A DNA stretch of 64,000 nucleotides, taken from Lentzea fradiae (GTDB lineage Bacteria > Actinomycetota > Actinomycetes > Mycobacteriales > Pseudonocardiaceae). The stretch covers positions 434,001 to 498,000 of the forward strand of contig NZ_FNCC01000004.1 in NCBI RefSeq assembly GCF_900100955.1, read 5' to 3'. Within the stretch, counting starts at the first letter, position 1. Each line of letters starts with the position of its first letter. The notes beneath the pieces were generated by a model. That model was not told the origin of the DNA. It saw nothing but the letters and a program-made list of their open reading frames with translations, and did not search any database. Below are positions 17,601 through 26,246 of this stretch, piece by piece. A program made the position numbers and the translations under genes.

Positions 17601-18920
17601 CGCGTTCGTCATCGGGCTCCAGAAGTTGAAGCCGTGCGGCACCGCGGTGGCCGGGAAGTTGTTGCCGCGCGAGAACGAGCCGTTCGAGTTCGTGCCGCGG
17701 GTGGTCAGCACGTAGTCCGAGGGCTTGGCGTACTGCTTCTTCACCGGCGCGTCGGTGATCTTGAGGTCGTCGAGCCAGCCGCCGAACTCCGTCGGGCCCT
17801 TCGGCCCGTCGTAGGCGACGAGGATCCGCTTGATCGTCTTGCCGGCCGCGACGGCGCCGATCGTGGACGCCACCTTGTTCCACTGGCCCGCGTACAGGAA
17901 CTTGCCAGCGCCCTGGCCCTGCGGCGACAGCACCGCGCCGTGCTGGTCGACGGCCTTGAGGTCGCTCAGGTAGGTGCCGTCGGAGAACGCGAGGTCGACC
18001 GACACGTACGTGCTCGGGTAGCCGAAGTTGTCGTCGACCCAGTTCGGGAAGATCATGTACGACAGCTCGGTCGAGCGCTTGACCGGGACGTCGACCTCGA
18101 AGACCTTGTTGTAGCTGTAGGCGCGGCCTTCGGCGGTGTGCCTGCCCTGGTAGCGGAACGCCCGCACGCCGGTCCAGCCCACGCGGGACTTGGCCGTGTA
18201 GCCGCCCGTGGGGCCGTTGCCGACGACGCTGCGCATAGTGGGCGGCGGCGGGGTGTCGCTGCCGTCGGAGAGCTGGACCTCGGCGAGCTGGATGACGCCG
18301 GACGCGCCGTTGTTGCGCGTGATGTCGAGCTTGTAGTGCGTGTACGCGCCGGGGTTCGCGATGTCGAACACCCTGGTCTGGAACGGCTCGTCGGTGAACG
18401 AGAAGCCGGTGCGGGTGTCGACCACGGTCCAGTCGGTGCCGTTGGTGGACCCTTGCAGCGTCCAGTCACGCGGGTTGCGCGTGGGTTCGTCGTTGGCGGA
18501 CGTCAAGGCGTACTTCCTGATCGTCTGCTCCGCGCCGAAGCGGAACGACGCCCACGCCTGGTTGGTGAAGACCAGCCACTTGGTCGTGACGCTGCCGTCG
18601 ACGAGGTTCTCCTTGACCTCGTTCGCCTCGGGGAACTCGCCGCTGGCCTTGACCTCCAGGACCTGGTCGGCGACGTTGCCGGGGATCCCCGACCCGTCCG
18701 AGCCGAGCACACCCGACGTCTTCGGGTTGCCCGAGGCGTCGGTCTCGACCGTGTTCGCCCACGAGGGCAGTGCCTGTCCGTCCTCAAAGGACGTCGAAAA
18801 GCCCACGCCTTGCTCCTCTGGTGCGGCGGCCGCGTGGCCGTTGGTGACGCCGCCCACCAGTGTCGCAGTGATCGCAACGCTCAACAGAGCCCTGGTTCGT
18901 CTCTTCACCAGTTGCCTCAT
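14688..18920 (-). CDS. Secreted GH92 alpha-mannosidase with F5/8-type carbohydrate-binding domains
   Basis: A 1410-residue secreted enzyme. Order: signal peptide (RALLSVAITATLVGGV, cleavage near residue 32); F5/8 type C (CBM32-like) domain ~90-222; GH92 N-terminal beta-sandwich from ~245 (GNGPTGGYTAKSRVGW); GH92 (alpha/alpha)6 catalytic domain with NNGFWDTYRTTWPAY and the hallmark GDEDNGEMSAWY near 1030-1046; a second F5/8-like domain ~1165-1275; and a C-terminal tail of six GPVxV-type repeats. GH92 enzymes are Ca2+-dependent exo-alpha-mannosidases acting on mannan or N-glycan mannose. The ATG at 18920 is preferred over the longer frame (to 19244) because ggaaggg precedes it and it begins a signal peptide. 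A consensus promoter with a LacI-type operator lies just upstream. Confidence 0.93.
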   Translation of the reverse strand: MRQLVKRRTRALLSVAITATLVGGVTNGHAAAAPEEQGVGFSTSFEDGQALPSWANTVETDASGNPKTSGVLGSDGSGIPGNVADQVLEVKASGEFPEANEVKENLVDGSVTTKWLVFTNQAWASFRFGAEQTIRKYALTSANDEPTRNPRDWTLQGSTNGTDWTVVDTRTGFSFTDEPFQTRVFDIANPGAYTHYKLDITRNNGASGVIQLAEVQLSDGSDTPPPPTMRSVVGNGPTGGYTAKSRVGWTGVRAFRYQGRHTAEGRAYSYNKVFEVDVPVKRSTELSYMIFPNWVDDNFGYPSTYVSVDLAFSDGTYLSDLKAVDQHGAVLSPQGQGAGKFLYAGQWNKVASTIGAVAAGKTIKRILVAYDGPKGPTEFGGWLDDLKITDAPVKKQYAKPSDYVLTTRGTNSNGSFSRGNNFPATAVPHGFNFWSPMTNAGTNRWLYAYQQYNNDQNLPSLQAFTASHEPSPWMTDRQTFQVMPSDKAPTQDRALRGLTFRHDNEVAKAHYYGVTFENGMKTEIAPTDHAAMFRFTFNDEGQKNVVFDNIENDGGLTLDPANGVVTGYSDFNLMAGATRMFVYGKVDKPVTASGKLTGAGRDNVGGYFSFADKTVQLRIATSLISVDQAKSNLEQEIRDSDTFEAVRDRAQAAWDDVLGIVTVEGATEDQLITLYSNMYRLYLYPNSGFEKVGDKYQYASPVSPATGQNTPTRTGAKIVDGKIYVNNGFWDTYRTTWPAYSFFTPSKAGELADGFVEQYRDGGWVSRWSSPGYADLMTGTSSDVAFADAYLKGVTNFDIKSAYDAAVKNASVLPPNRAVGRKGMDRSIFLGWTGSDQLDEAWSWAIEGYLNDFGIASMAKALHERTGEKRYAEEYEYFLNRAQNYVLTFDERIGFFQGRKVDGSWRVQDPAKYEPRDWRHDYTETNGWNMAFTVPHDGQGLANLYGGRDKLAQKLDTFFSTPETAKFPGGYGGVIHEMVEARDVRMGQYGHSNQPSHHIPYMYNYAGQPAKTAEKVREVLSRLYVGSQEGQGYAGDEDNGEMSAWYLFSALGFYPLQMGKPAYAIGSPLFTKATVKLENGKKLVINAPKNSTKNIYVQGVKVNGKPWNKTSLPHDVLAAGGTIDFDMGPKPSKWGTGKDDVPESITKGDAVPTPLRDVATGVSTAALVDNNSTTAATVRTFDFTAADAKEKAEFYTLTNAKTGTSPSSWELKGSYDGKTWATVDKRSGEKFQWQQYTRSFKIASPGRYSFYRLEFSEDVALAEFELLSKPLTAPTTTVTGAVDGPMQVKGVTYVDGATISGPVTVARGATLYVFGGEIRGPVTASDAASVVFVGTRVNGPVSVNGSVTEVALENTSVGGPVSLTSNKTRSVVAFSSVGGPLSCTGNDPAPVGNGFPNDVKGPKAGQCAGL

Positions 18921-18960
18921 TGCAACCCTTCCGCCGCCGAGCCTCACCCTTCGTGCTCGG

Positions 18961-18989
18961 AGCGTTTCGACACGTGACATCGTTGTCAA
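18961..18989 (-). promoter_or_regulatory. GH92 promoter with LacI-like operator
   Basis: On the minus strand TTGACA (18989-18984) and AACGCT (18966-18961) are separated by 17 bp, a near-consensus promoter giving a ~35-nt leader. The inverted repeat tgacatcgttgtca at 18975-18988 (TGACA arms, central CG) overlaps the -35 and has the shape of LacI-family operators. Repression lifted by mannoside-derived sugar is the likely mode. No LacI gene is in the window. Confidence 0.6.
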
Positions 18990-19385
18990 GAGAGGGGCCG
19001 CGAATTGTCTGCCAACCTGTCCTTTTCCACAGTTGCCCGTAGTGGACCAGACCAAGATCGAGAGAATCGCCAGGTGAACGGCTGCGAGCCGGCCGCGACG
19101 TACGCCGGTGCGGTGCCGGCCGAACTTGCCGGGCCGGGTGGCCGGCGGCCGGGAAGGCGCGCCCGAGAGTCCACTTAGGACGTCTACAGTGGACAGTTGG
19201 CGCGCCGGTCGGCCACTTCCGGGCCTCGGAGTGGCCTGCGACACAGTGCTCTAAGTTACTCTCTGAGAGTAGTCAGATGACCCCTACCTGGTAGTTCACT
19301 CGTATGTCGTAACAGTTAACGGTGTTTTGTGGCTTAGCGTTACGACACCTCCTCCTGGAGGGTGTGTCCTTCCGTTGCAGGGAGT

Positions 19386-19420
19386 CGGTAGGGGGATGCG
19401 GGGGACGTAGCCCCCTACCG
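19386..19420. terminator. Perfect 10-bp hairpin
   Basis: cggtaggggg (19386-19395) pairs with ccccctaccg (19411-19420) around a 15-nt loop. It is the second hairpin downstream of the acyl-CoA dehydrogenase gene and may be a back-up terminator or part of a structured RNA. Confidence 0.45.
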
Positions 19421-19426
19421 GCCGAT

Positions 19427-19473
19427 GCACTGGGCAGGTGCCGCGCCCGCACCACCATCAGCCTGCCCAGTGC
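19427..19473 (-). terminator. Terminator hairpin of the acyl-CoA dehydrogenase gene
   Basis: gcactgggcagg (19427-19438) pairs perfectly with cctgcccagtgc (19462-19473) over 12 bp with a 23-nt loop. It starts 24 nt beyond the minus-strand stop at 19497. No T-tract is present. Confidence 0.5.
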
Positions 19474-19496
19474 AGCAACGGGGGCCACGCACGCCG

Positions 19497-21371
19497 CTAA
19501 CGCGGTGTCCGGCGGTGGACGTTCTCCGCCGTCGACGCGCGGTGAGCCGAGTCCGCGATCCACCTCCCGGGGATGGACGTGTCGACGACGCCCTCCTCCA
19601 GCCACGTGAAGCGTCCGGCGAGGACCTGCCCGGCCAGCGCCAGGTCGCTGTCGTCGGTGTTCGTCCACAGCTTCTCGAAGAGCTCGTCGACCCGCACCCG
19701 CGCCTGCTCGGCGAACGCGCCGGCCAGCAGCCGGGAGCCGGGGTTGTCGTCCTGGGCCGCCCGGACGCACGTGGCGCTGATCGCGAACAGCTCGGCGCCG
19801 ATGTCGACGATCCGGCTGAGGAACCGCTGCTTGCGCTCCATCTTCCCCTGCCACCGCGACATCGCGTAGAACGTCTGCCGCGCGAGCTTGCGCGCGGACC
19901 GCTCGACGAACCGCAGGTGCTTGGCGAGCGGCCCGAACTCCGCGTACCCGGCCGGGCTCTGGCCCTTGCCGACGACGAGCGTGGGGAACCACTTCGCGTA
20001 GAACCCGCCTGCCCGCGCCGCGGCCTTCACCTTGGCCTGCCGGTCGGCATCGGGGTCGATGATGTCGCCCGCCACGCTGAGGTGCGCGTCGACGGCCTCG
20101 CGCGCGATCAGCAGGTGCATGATCTCGGTGGAGCCCTCGAAGATGCGGTTGATCCGCAGGTCGCGCAGCACCTGCTCGGCCGCGATGCCGCGTTCGCCGC
20201 GCGCCGCCTGGCTCTCGGCGGTCTCGTAGCCGCGCCCGCCGCGGATCTGCACCAGCTCGTCGGCCACCAGCCAGGCTTTCTCGCTCGCCCAGAGCTTCGC
20301 GAGCGCGGCCTCGATGCGGATGTCGTGGCTGCCCGCGTCGGCCAGCTCCGAGCTCAGGTCCAGCACGGCCTCCAGCGCGTAGGCGGTCGCCGCGATGAAG
20401 GCGACCTTGCCCGCGACGGCCTCGTGCCTGCCCACCGGCAGCCCCCACTGGACGCGTTCGCCGCTCCACTCGCGGGCGATCTTGAGGCACCACTTGGCGC
20501 TGCCCGCGCAGAGGGCGGGCAGGCTCAGCCTGCCGGTGTTCAGGGTGGCCAGCGCGATCTTGAGACCGGCGCCCTCCTTGCCGATCACGTTCTTCTTCGG
20601 GACCCTGACCCGGTGGAACCGCGTGACGCCGTTCTCCAGGCCGCGCAGGCCCATGAACGCGTTGCGGTTCTCGACCGTGATGCCCTCCGCGTCCGCCTCC
20701 ACGACGAACGCCGTGATGCCGCGGCCGGGCACCTGGGCCATCACGACGAGCAGGTCCGCCACGACGCCGTTGGTGGTCCACAGCTTCACGCCGTCGAGGA
20801 CGTAGTCGTCGCCGTCGGGGGTGGCGGTGGTGCCGAGCCGCGCCGGGTCGGAGCCCACGTCCGGCTCGGTCAGCAGGAACGCGGTGATCTCGCCCGCGGC
20901 GCAGCGGGGGAGGAACTCCCGCTTCTGCTCGTCGCTGCCGAACATCGCGACCGGCTGCGGCACGCCGATGGACTGGTGCGCGGAGAGCATGGCGCCGACC
21001 GCCGGGCTCGCGCTGCCGAGGAGCATCAGCGCCTTGTTGTAGTAGACCTGGGTGAGGCCGATGCCGCCGTACTCGGGCTTGATCTTCATGCCGAACGCGC
21101 CGAGGTCCTTCAGTCCCGTGAGGACGTCGTCGGGGATGCGCGCGTCGCGTTCGATGACGGCGTTGTCGATCCTGGTCTCGGCGAACTCGCGCAGCTTCGC
21201 GAGGAACGCCTCGCCCCGGTCGCGGTCCTCGGCGCTGCCGGTGGGGTGCGGGTGGACGAGGTCCAGGCGGAAGTGGCCGAGGAAGAGCTCCTTGCCGAAG
21301 CTCGGCCGTTGCCAGCGGGTCTCCCGTGCTTGTTCGGCGACCTGCCGGGCCGCGCGCTCGTCGACGGACAT
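19497..21371 (-). CDS. Acyl-CoA dehydrogenase (large, ~620-residue type)
   Basis: FAD-dependent acyl-CoA dehydrogenase of 624 residues, longer than the ~380-residue short/medium-chain enzymes and like the VLCAD/FadE class with an extra C-terminal helical domain. Visible signatures: KPEYGGIGLTQVYYNKALML, the flavin-contacting FLLTEPDVGSD and LWTTNGVVADLLVVM, IRGGRGYETAESQAARGER, and RINRIFEGSTEIMHLLIARE near residue 420, where the catalytic Glu of this subclass lies. It oxidises acyl-CoA to trans-2-enoyl-CoA in fatty-acid or amino-acid degradation; chain length cannot be read from sequence. The ATG at 21371 has a strong ggaggtaacc. It is monocistronic: hairpins follow, and the next upstream gene ends 126 bp away. 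Confidence 0.92.
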   Translation of the reverse strand: MSVDERAARQVAEQARETRWQRPSFGKELFLGHFRLDLVHPHPTGSAEDRDRGEAFLAKLREFAETRIDNAVIERDARIPDDVLTGLKDLGAFGMKIKPEYGGIGLTQVYYNKALMLLGSASPAVGAMLSAHQSIGVPQPVAMFGSDEQKREFLPRCAAGEITAFLLTEPDVGSDPARLGTTATPDGDDYVLDGVKLWTTNGVVADLLVVMAQVPGRGITAFVVEADAEGITVENRNAFMGLRGLENGVTRFHRVRVPKKNVIGKEGAGLKIALATLNTGRLSLPALCAGSAKWCLKIAREWSGERVQWGLPVGRHEAVAGKVAFIAATAYALEAVLDLSSELADAGSHDIRIEAALAKLWASEKAWLVADELVQIRGGRGYETAESQAARGERGIAAEQVLRDLRINRIFEGSTEIMHLLIAREAVDAHLSVAGDIIDPDADRQAKVKAAARAGGFYAKWFPTLVVGKGQSPAGYAEFGPLAKHLRFVERSARKLARQTFYAMSRWQGKMERKQRFLSRIVDIGAELFAISATCVRAAQDDNPGSRLLAGAFAEQARVRVDELFEKLWTNTDDSDLALAGQVLAGRFTWLEEGVVDTSIPGRWIADSAHRASTAENVHRRTPR

Positions 21372-21451
21372 GGTTACCTCCGAGTAGGGGTGTGACCCAC
21401 GTTACTCAGGGGTAGGCGGTTGTCCACCGCTCACGGGCACGGGTGGCCGAA

Positions 21452-21478
21452 AGGGCCGCCCCCGCTGGGAACGGCCCT
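21452..21478 (-). terminator. Possible terminator after the DUF305 gene
   Basis: agggccg (21452-21458) pairs with cggccct (21472-21478) over 7 bp, 20 nt beyond the minus-strand stop. It is short and has no T-run. Confidence 0.35.
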
Positions 21479-21497
21479 CGCGCCAGGACGGCACCGG

Positions 21498-22190
21498 CTA
21501 CGGCAGCGGGGCGGCTCCGCGCTTCGCCAGGTAGTCCTTCATCAGCTCGGTCTCCGAGCTCTGGGACTTCAGCATGTTCTCGGCGAGCGTCCGGATGAAC
21601 GGCTGGCTCGCCCGCGTCGAGGCGTACTCGGCCATCGGGGCCCCGCCCACGTGGTGGCGCAGCATGAGCTGCAGGAAGTACACGTCGAGGTCGCGGCCGG
21701 GCGGCATCGTGCGGAGCTTGGTGAGCTCGTCGGTGACCGCCATGCCGGGCATCAGGGGCTTGCCTGCCTCCGGGGTCGTGGCGCCGTGCCCGTGCACGCC
21801 CGAATCGTTCATCCACGACATGTAGACGCCGGAGAGGTTCTGCTCGTGCTCGTTCCACATCATCAGCCAGCCCTTCATGCGGCCGATCTGCTCCAGCTGG
21901 GTGGAGGCGATGTCGAACGCGAGCTGGCGGACCTCCGGATCGGTGGAGCGGTCCCGCGCGATGTTGGCCATCTGGACGCCCTGCAGGTGGTGCTGGGACA
22001 TGTCCTGGCAGAACCCGACGTCCACGGAACCGGAGGGCGGTACCGCGGACATCGAGGTGGAGCCGGGGAGCTTTACGAGCAGGCCCACCGCGGCGCCGAG
22101 GAGCAGGACGGCCAGCACGGCGGCGCCGATGACGAGGACGCGGGCGGCTCCGGAGGGCCGCCCGGTCGTCTCGCCGGTGGGAGAGGCCAT
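21498..22190 (-). CDS. Membrane-anchored DUF305 protein
   Basis: Protein of 230 residues. One N-terminal membrane segment (VLVIGAAVLAVLLLGAAVGL) anchors an extracytoplasmic DUF305 domain. That domain is a ferritin-like helical fold with two half-repeats, each carrying metal-ligand-like His: FCQDMSQHHLQGVQMA and YFLQLMLRHHVGGAPMAEYA. There are also Met-rich segments (RMKGWLMMWNEHEQNL). DUF305 proteins are often linked to copper or redox stress; the paired HH motifs and Met/His content fit metal binding, but function is unproven. It overlaps the DUF3105 stop by 1 nt (TGATG), so the two are translated together. Confidence 0.88.
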   Translation of the reverse strand: MASPTGETTGRPSGAARVLVIGAAVLAVLLLGAAVGLLVKLPGSTSMSAVPPSGSVDVGFCQDMSQHHLQGVQMANIARDRSTDPEVRQLAFDIASTQLEQIGRMKGWLMMWNEHEQNLSGVYMSWMNDSGVHGHGATTPEAGKPLMPGMAVTDELTKLRTMPPGRDLDVYFLQLMLRHHVGGAPMAEYASTRASQPFIRTLAENMLKSQSSETELMKDYLAKRGAAPLP

Positions 22191-23026
22191 CAGCTCGACG
22201 GGGGCGTCGAGACCGACTCGGACGCGGGCGGCGTGCTCATGTCCGGCTGTTGCGGCGCCTGCTCCTCGGTCACGGACTCCTGCTTGCCACCGTCCATCGG
22301 GACGGCGTCGGGGCCCGGCGCCTCGGCCACGAACGGGGCCGGGTTCGACAGGAACGCCGTGTTCTCACACGTCGCGCCGACCTCGGGGTAGGTGTTCGGG
22401 TTGCGCAGCAGCGACGAGATGAACTGGTCGATGCGCTCGTCGTCGGCGTTGTCCAGCTTCAGCTGGTGGCCCCAGGACTGCAGCGAGACCGGCTTGTCGA
22501 GACCGGGGAACGGCGACAGCATCATGTACGGGATGCCCTCGACCCTGCTCTTGAGCTTGGCCAGGGCGTCGTCCTTGACCTGGTCGGGGTTGTACGCGAT
22601 CCAGACGGCGCCGTGCTCCAGGCCGTGGACCATGTTCTCCGTGCGGACGGCCTGGTCGTAGACGACACCCGTGCAGTCGGCCCACTGGGCGTCGTGCGGG
22701 CCGCCGAACGCGGGCGTCTGGTCGTAGGCGACGCGCTGGTTCGGCTCGACGTGGCGGGAACCCTCGTAGGTCTTGGTGACGATGCCCGCGAGCGCCAGCG
22801 ACGGGTCCTTGTTCTCGTCGGAGGGCTTCCACTTGGCCAGCGCGGCCTCCTTGGCGTTGTTCTCCTGGATCTGCGTGAACGCGTATCCGAAAACACCGCC
22901 CGCGAGGCCCAGCACGGCGATCACCGCGATGATCGTGCCCCACGGCTTGGGCTTGCTGCCCACCACCGAGGAACGGGCCGCGGCCACGCTGTTGCGCGTC
23001 GCCTTAGTCTTCTTGCCGCTTACCAT
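22190..23026 (-). CDS. Membrane-anchored DUF3105 protein
   Basis: Protein of 278 residues with a short basic cytoplasmic start, one membrane helix (GTIIAVIAVLGLAGGVFGYA) and an extracytoplasmic DUF3105 domain. The domain shows SRHVEPNQRVAYDQTPAFGG, HDAQWADCTGVVYDQ and MVHGLEHGAVWIAYNP, with conserved His/Cys residues that could bind metal. The tail is Pro/Glu/Ser-rich and low in complexity. DUF3105-DUF305 pairs recur in actinobacteria, and the 1-nt overlap here supports a shared role. The ATG at 23026 follows gaggcgg. It is divergent from argS. Biochemical function is unknown. Confidence 0.87.
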   Translation of the reverse strand: MVSGKKTKATRNSVAAARSSVVGSKPKPWGTIIAVIAVLGLAGGVFGYAFTQIQENNAKEAALAKWKPSDENKDPSLALAGIVTKTYEGSRHVEPNQRVAYDQTPAFGGPHDAQWADCTGVVYDQAVRTENMVHGLEHGAVWIAYNPDQVKDDALAKLKSRVEGIPYMMLSPFPGLDKPVSLQSWGHQLKLDNADDERIDQFISSLLRNPNTYPEVGATCENTAFLSNPAPFVAEAPGPDAVPMDGGKQESVTEEQAPQQPDMSTPPASESVSTPPSS

Positions 23027-23158
23027 GTCCGCCTCAGATGTCGTCCCGGGTCAACCGGCGTCAGTGTAGGGACACCATGTCTGGTCGCTGTCAGCACAGG
23101 GCGATACCACGTGCGCGTTAACACTTGCCGTCTCACCCTCCGAGACCCGGTAACCCGG

Positions 23159-23188
23159 TCGAGACCTGCGACAACGCTTCTCTAGACT
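23159..23188 (+). promoter_or_regulatory. argS promoter
   Basis: TCGAGA (23159-23164) and TAGACT (23183-23188) with 18-bp spacing. The GTG at 23197 lies eight bases after the -10 with no Shine-Dalgarno, so the mRNA is probably leaderless. This disfavours the GTG at 23191, which would sit only 2 nt after the -10. Confidence 0.5.
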
Positions 23189-23196
23189 CAGTGGTC

Positions 23197-24825
23197 GTGA
23201 CCCCTGAAGCGCTCGCCGACCTGGTTCGGACCACGGTTGCCCGGCTGCTGGCCGACCGGCGTCTGGACACCTCGCTCACCCCCGAGCGGGTGACGGTGGA
23301 GCGCCCGAGAAACCCCGGGCACGGCGACTACGCCACGAACGTGGCCCTGCAGCTCGCGAAGAAGGCCGGCGCGCAGCCCCGCGAGTTCGCCACCTGGCTC
23401 GCCGAGGCCCTGCAGGCCCAGGACGCCATCGCGAAGGCCGAGGTGGCGGGGCCGGGCTTCCTCAACCTCACGATCGCCACCGAGGCGCGGGGAGCGATCG
23501 TCCGCGCGGCGCTCGCCGACGGCTACGGCACCGGCACCGAGCTGGCCGGGCAGAGGATCAACCTGGAGTTCGTCTCGGCGAACCCGACCGGCCCCATCCA
23601 CCTGGGCGGCGCGCGCTGGGCGGCCGTGGGCGACGCGCTCGGCCGGGTCCTGGCGGCCCGCGGCGCCGAGGTCACCCGCGAGTACTACTTCAACGACGCC
23701 GGCGCTCAGATCGACAGGTTCGTCCGGTCGCTGATCGCCGCCGCGAAGGGCGAGCCCGCCCCCGAGGACGGCTACTCGGGCACCTACGTGAGCGACATCG
23801 CGGCGGAGGTGCTGCGCCGCGAACCGGGCGCGCTCTCCGACCCCGAGACCGTCCGCAGGGTCGGCGTCGGGCTGATGTTCGACGAGATCAAGCGCACCCT
23901 GCACGACTTCGGCACCGACTTCGACGTCTACTTCCACGAGGACTCGCTGCACACCGGCGGCCGGGTGGACGAGGCCGTCGCGAAGCTCAAGGCCAACGGC
24001 TCGCTGTACGAGAAGGACGGCGCCTGGTGGCTGCGGTCCACCGACTTCGGCGACGACAAGGACCGCGTCGTCATCAAGAGCGACGGTGACCCGGCCTACA
24101 TCGCGGGCGACATCGCCTACCTCGTCGACAAGCGCGGCCGCGGCTTCGACCTGTGCATCTACATGCTCGGGGCCGACCACCACGGCTACGTGGCGCGGCT
24201 GAAGGCCGCTGCCGCCGCCCTGGGCGACGACCCGGCGTGCGTCGAGGTGCTCATCGGCCAGCTCGTCAACCTCGTGAGCGAGGGCCAGCCGGTGCGCATG
24301 AGCAAGCGCGCGGGCACCGTCATCACGATGGAGGACCTGGTCGACGCCGTCGGCGTGGACGCGGCGCGCTACGCGATGGCCCGGTCGTCGGTCGACTCGT
24401 CCCTGGACATCGACCTCGACCTGCTGCGCAAGCACAACAACGAGAACCCGGTCTACTACGTCCAGTACGCGCACGCGCGCACTGCGTCGATCCAGCGCAA
24501 CGCCGCAGACCTCGGCATCACCCCCGGTGAGGACTTCGCGCTGCTCACCCACGAGCGCGAGGGCGACCTCATCCGCACCATCGGCGAGTTCCCGCGAGTG
24601 GTGGCCACCGCCGCCGAGCTGCGTGAACCTCACCGCGTCGCCCGCTTCCTCGAGGAGCTCGCGGGCACGTACCACCGCTTCCAGCAGGACTGCCGCGTCC
24701 TCCCGCGCGGCGATGAGGAGACGACTCCGTTGCACCAGGTCAGGCTTCAGCTCGTGAACGCCACGAGGCGTGTCTTCGCCGCAGGTCTCGGCCTGCTCGG
24801 CGTGAGCGCCCCGGAGCGCATGTGA
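23197..24825 (+). CDS. argS: Arginyl-tRNA synthetase
   Basis: Class I synthetase of 542 residues that charges tRNA-Arg. The N-terminal additional domain begins [14 protein letters not shown]. The HIGH-equivalent motif is PTGPIHLG at 130-137, and the KMSKS-equivalent is VRMSK at 366-370. The C-terminal DALR anticodon-binding domain contains [12 protein letters not shown] and [14 protein letters not shown]. The frame is open back to 23125, but the -10 box and family start favour 23197. Its stop overlaps the lysA start (TGATG), and the argS-lysA-hom-thrC-thrB order, known from mycobacteria, makes one long operon. Confidence 0.96.
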   Translation: MTPEALADLVRTTVARLLADRRLDTSLTPERVTVERPRNPGHGDYATNVALQLAKKAGAQPREFATWLAEALQAQDAIAKAEVAGPGFLNLTIATEARGAIVRAALADGYGTGTELAGQRINLEFVSANPTGPIHLGGARWAAVGDALGRVLAARGAEVTREYYFNDAGAQIDRFVRSLIAAAKGEPAPEDGYSGTYVSDIAAEVLRREPGALSDPETVRRVGVGLMFDEIKRTLHDFGTDFDVYFHEDSLHTGGRVDEAVAKLKANGSLYEKDGAWWLRSTDFGDDKDRVVIKSDGDPAYIAGDIAYLVDKRGRGFDLCIYMLGADHHGYVARLKAAAAALGDDPACVEVLIGQLVNLVSEGQPVRMSKRAGTVITMEDLVDAVGVDAARYAMARSSVDSSLDIDLDLLRKHNNENPVYYVQYAHARTASIQRNAADLGITPGEDFALLTHEREGDLIRTIGEFPRVVATAAELREPHRVARFLEELAGTYHRFQQDCRVLPRGDEETTPLHQVRLQLVNATRRVFAAGLGLLGVSAPERM

Positions 24826-26243
24826 TGCGCGCGCACCCGGCCGGACCCCGGCACGCCGACGTCGTGGTCCCCGGCAACACCGCCGGTGACCGCCCCTCCA
24901 CCGCCGACCAGCTCGACCACCTCGACCCGCACGTGTGGCCCCGCAACGCCCGGCGCGCCGAGTCCGGTGCCGTCGAACTGGCCGGTGTGGACGTTCGCGC
25001 GCTCGCCGAGCAGTACGGCACCCCGTTGTTCGTCATGGACGAGCAGGACTTCCGCGCACGTTGCCGCGAGCACGCGGAGGCGTTCGGCGACCCGGCGCTC
25101 GTGCACTACGCGTCGAAGGCGTTCCTGAGCGTGCAGATCGCGAAGTGGGTGGCCGAAGAGGGCCTCTCGATCGACGTCTGCAGCGGCGGCGAGCTGGCCG
25201 TCGCGCTGCGCGCCGACTTCCCCGCCGAGCGGATCGCGTTGCACGGCAACAACAAGAGCGTGGCCGAGCTGACCGCCGCCGTCGAGGCGGGCGTCGGCGG
25301 GATCGTCGTCGACTCGTTCCTGGAGATCGCGCGCCTCGACCAGATCGCGCGCGACCGCGGTGTCGTGCAGCCGGTCCTGATCCGCGTCACGGTCGGCGTC
25401 GAGGCGCACACGCACGAGTTCATCGCGACCGCGCACGAGGACCAGAAGTTCGGCTTCTCGCTGTCCTCCGGTGACGCGGCCGAGGCCGTGCGCCGCGTGC
25501 TCAAGGCGAGCGGCCTCGAACTGGCCGGTCTGCACAGCCACATCGGCTCGCAGATCTTCGACGCCTCCGGCTTCGAGGTCGCGGCCCGCAGGGTCATCGG
25601 CCTGCTCGCGGACATCCGCTCCGAGCACGGCGGCATCGACTCGCTCACCACCGTCGACCTCGGCGGCGGTCTCGGCATCGCGTACACGCCGGACGACGAC
25701 CCGCCCCCGCCCGCCGAGCTGGCGCGGCAGCTGCACAACATCGTGCAGAAGGAGTGCGAGCACAACGGGCTGGGCATGCCCCGCATCGCGGTCGAGCCCG
25801 GCCGCGCGATCGTCGGCCCCGGCACGGTCACCGTGTACGAGGTCGGCACCATCAAGGACATCGAGCTCGACGGCGGCGCGCGGCGCCGGTACGTCAGCGT
25901 CGACGGCGGCATGAGCGACAACATCCGCACGGCGCTCTACGACGCGGTCTACGACTGCAAGCTCGTCTCACGGGCCGCGGAGCCCGAGTCGCGGGCTGTG
26001 CTGTGCCGCGTGGTCGGCAAGCACTGCGAGTCCGGCGACATCGTGGTGCGCGACTGCTGGCTGCCCGACGACCTCGCGCCGGGCGACCTGGTGGCGGTCG
26101 CTGCGACCGGGGCCTACTGCTACTCGATGGCGAGCGGGTACAACCGACTTCCGAGGCCCGCGCTCGCCGCGGTGACCGACGGTGAGGCGCGGCTCCTGCT
26201 GCGCCGCGAGACCGAGGACGACCTGTTCCGTCTGGAGGTATAG
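24825..26243 (+). CDS. lysA: Diaminopimelate decarboxylase
   Basis: PLP-dependent decarboxylase of 472 residues performing the last step of lysine synthesis (meso-diaminopimelate to L-lysine). The PLP lysine is K98 in [38 protein letters not shown] (phosphate-binding Gly loop) and EPGRAIVGP mark the alanine-racemase-like barrel. [11 protein letters not shown] and [13 protein letters not shown] lie in the C-terminal beta domain and the dimer active site. The ATG at 24825 overlaps argS by 1 nt; a GTG 3 nt earlier is possible. The following hom gene starts 3 nt after the stop. Confidence 0.96.
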   Translation: MRAHPAGPRHADVVVPGNTAGDRPSTADQLDHLDPHVWPRNARRAESGAVELAGVDVRALAEQYGTPLFVMDEQDFRARCREHAEAFGDPALVHYASKAFLSVQIAKWVAEEGLSIDVCSGGELAVALRADFPAERIALHGNNKSVAELTAAVEAGVGGIVVDSFLEIARLDQIARDRGVVQPVLIRVTVGVEAHTHEFIATAHEDQKFGFSLSSGDAAEAVRRVLKASGLELAGLHSHIGSQIFDASGFEVAARRVIGLLADIRSEHGGIDSLTTVDLGGGLGIAYTPDDDPPPPAELARQLHNIVQKECEHNGLGMPRIAVEPGRAIVGPGTVTVYEVGTIKDIELDGGARRRYVSVDGGMSDNIRTALYDAVYDCKLVSRAAEPESRAVLCRVVGKHCESGDIVVRDCWLPDDLAPGDLVAVAATGAYCYSMASGYNRLPRPALAAVTDGEARLLLRRETEDDLFRLEV

Positions 26244-26246
26244 GCA

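Larger units (their letters stand above)
18990..19496. other. Intergenic region rich in inverted repeats
   Basis: About 500 bp without a supportable gene between two minus-strand genes. It holds gtccact...agtggac arms near 19169-19195, a 15-bp palindrome with arms tactctc/gagagta (19257-19271), gtcgtaac...gttacgac arms (19307-19314 and about 19337-19345), an imperfect acacctcc/ggagggtgt hairpin just after, and two perfect GC-rich hairpins listed separately. An operator region and a structured transcript are both possible. Confidence 0.5.

Noticed and set aside
15579-18977. 1132-codon open frame antisense to the GH92 gene
   Set aside because: Arg/Val/Leu/Ala-rich translation with no domain, lies wholly opposite a gene with clear GH92 motifs; an artefact of GC3 bias. 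The same applies to the long antisense frames at 33522-36467, 46009-47778, 54417-56276 and 29821-31653.
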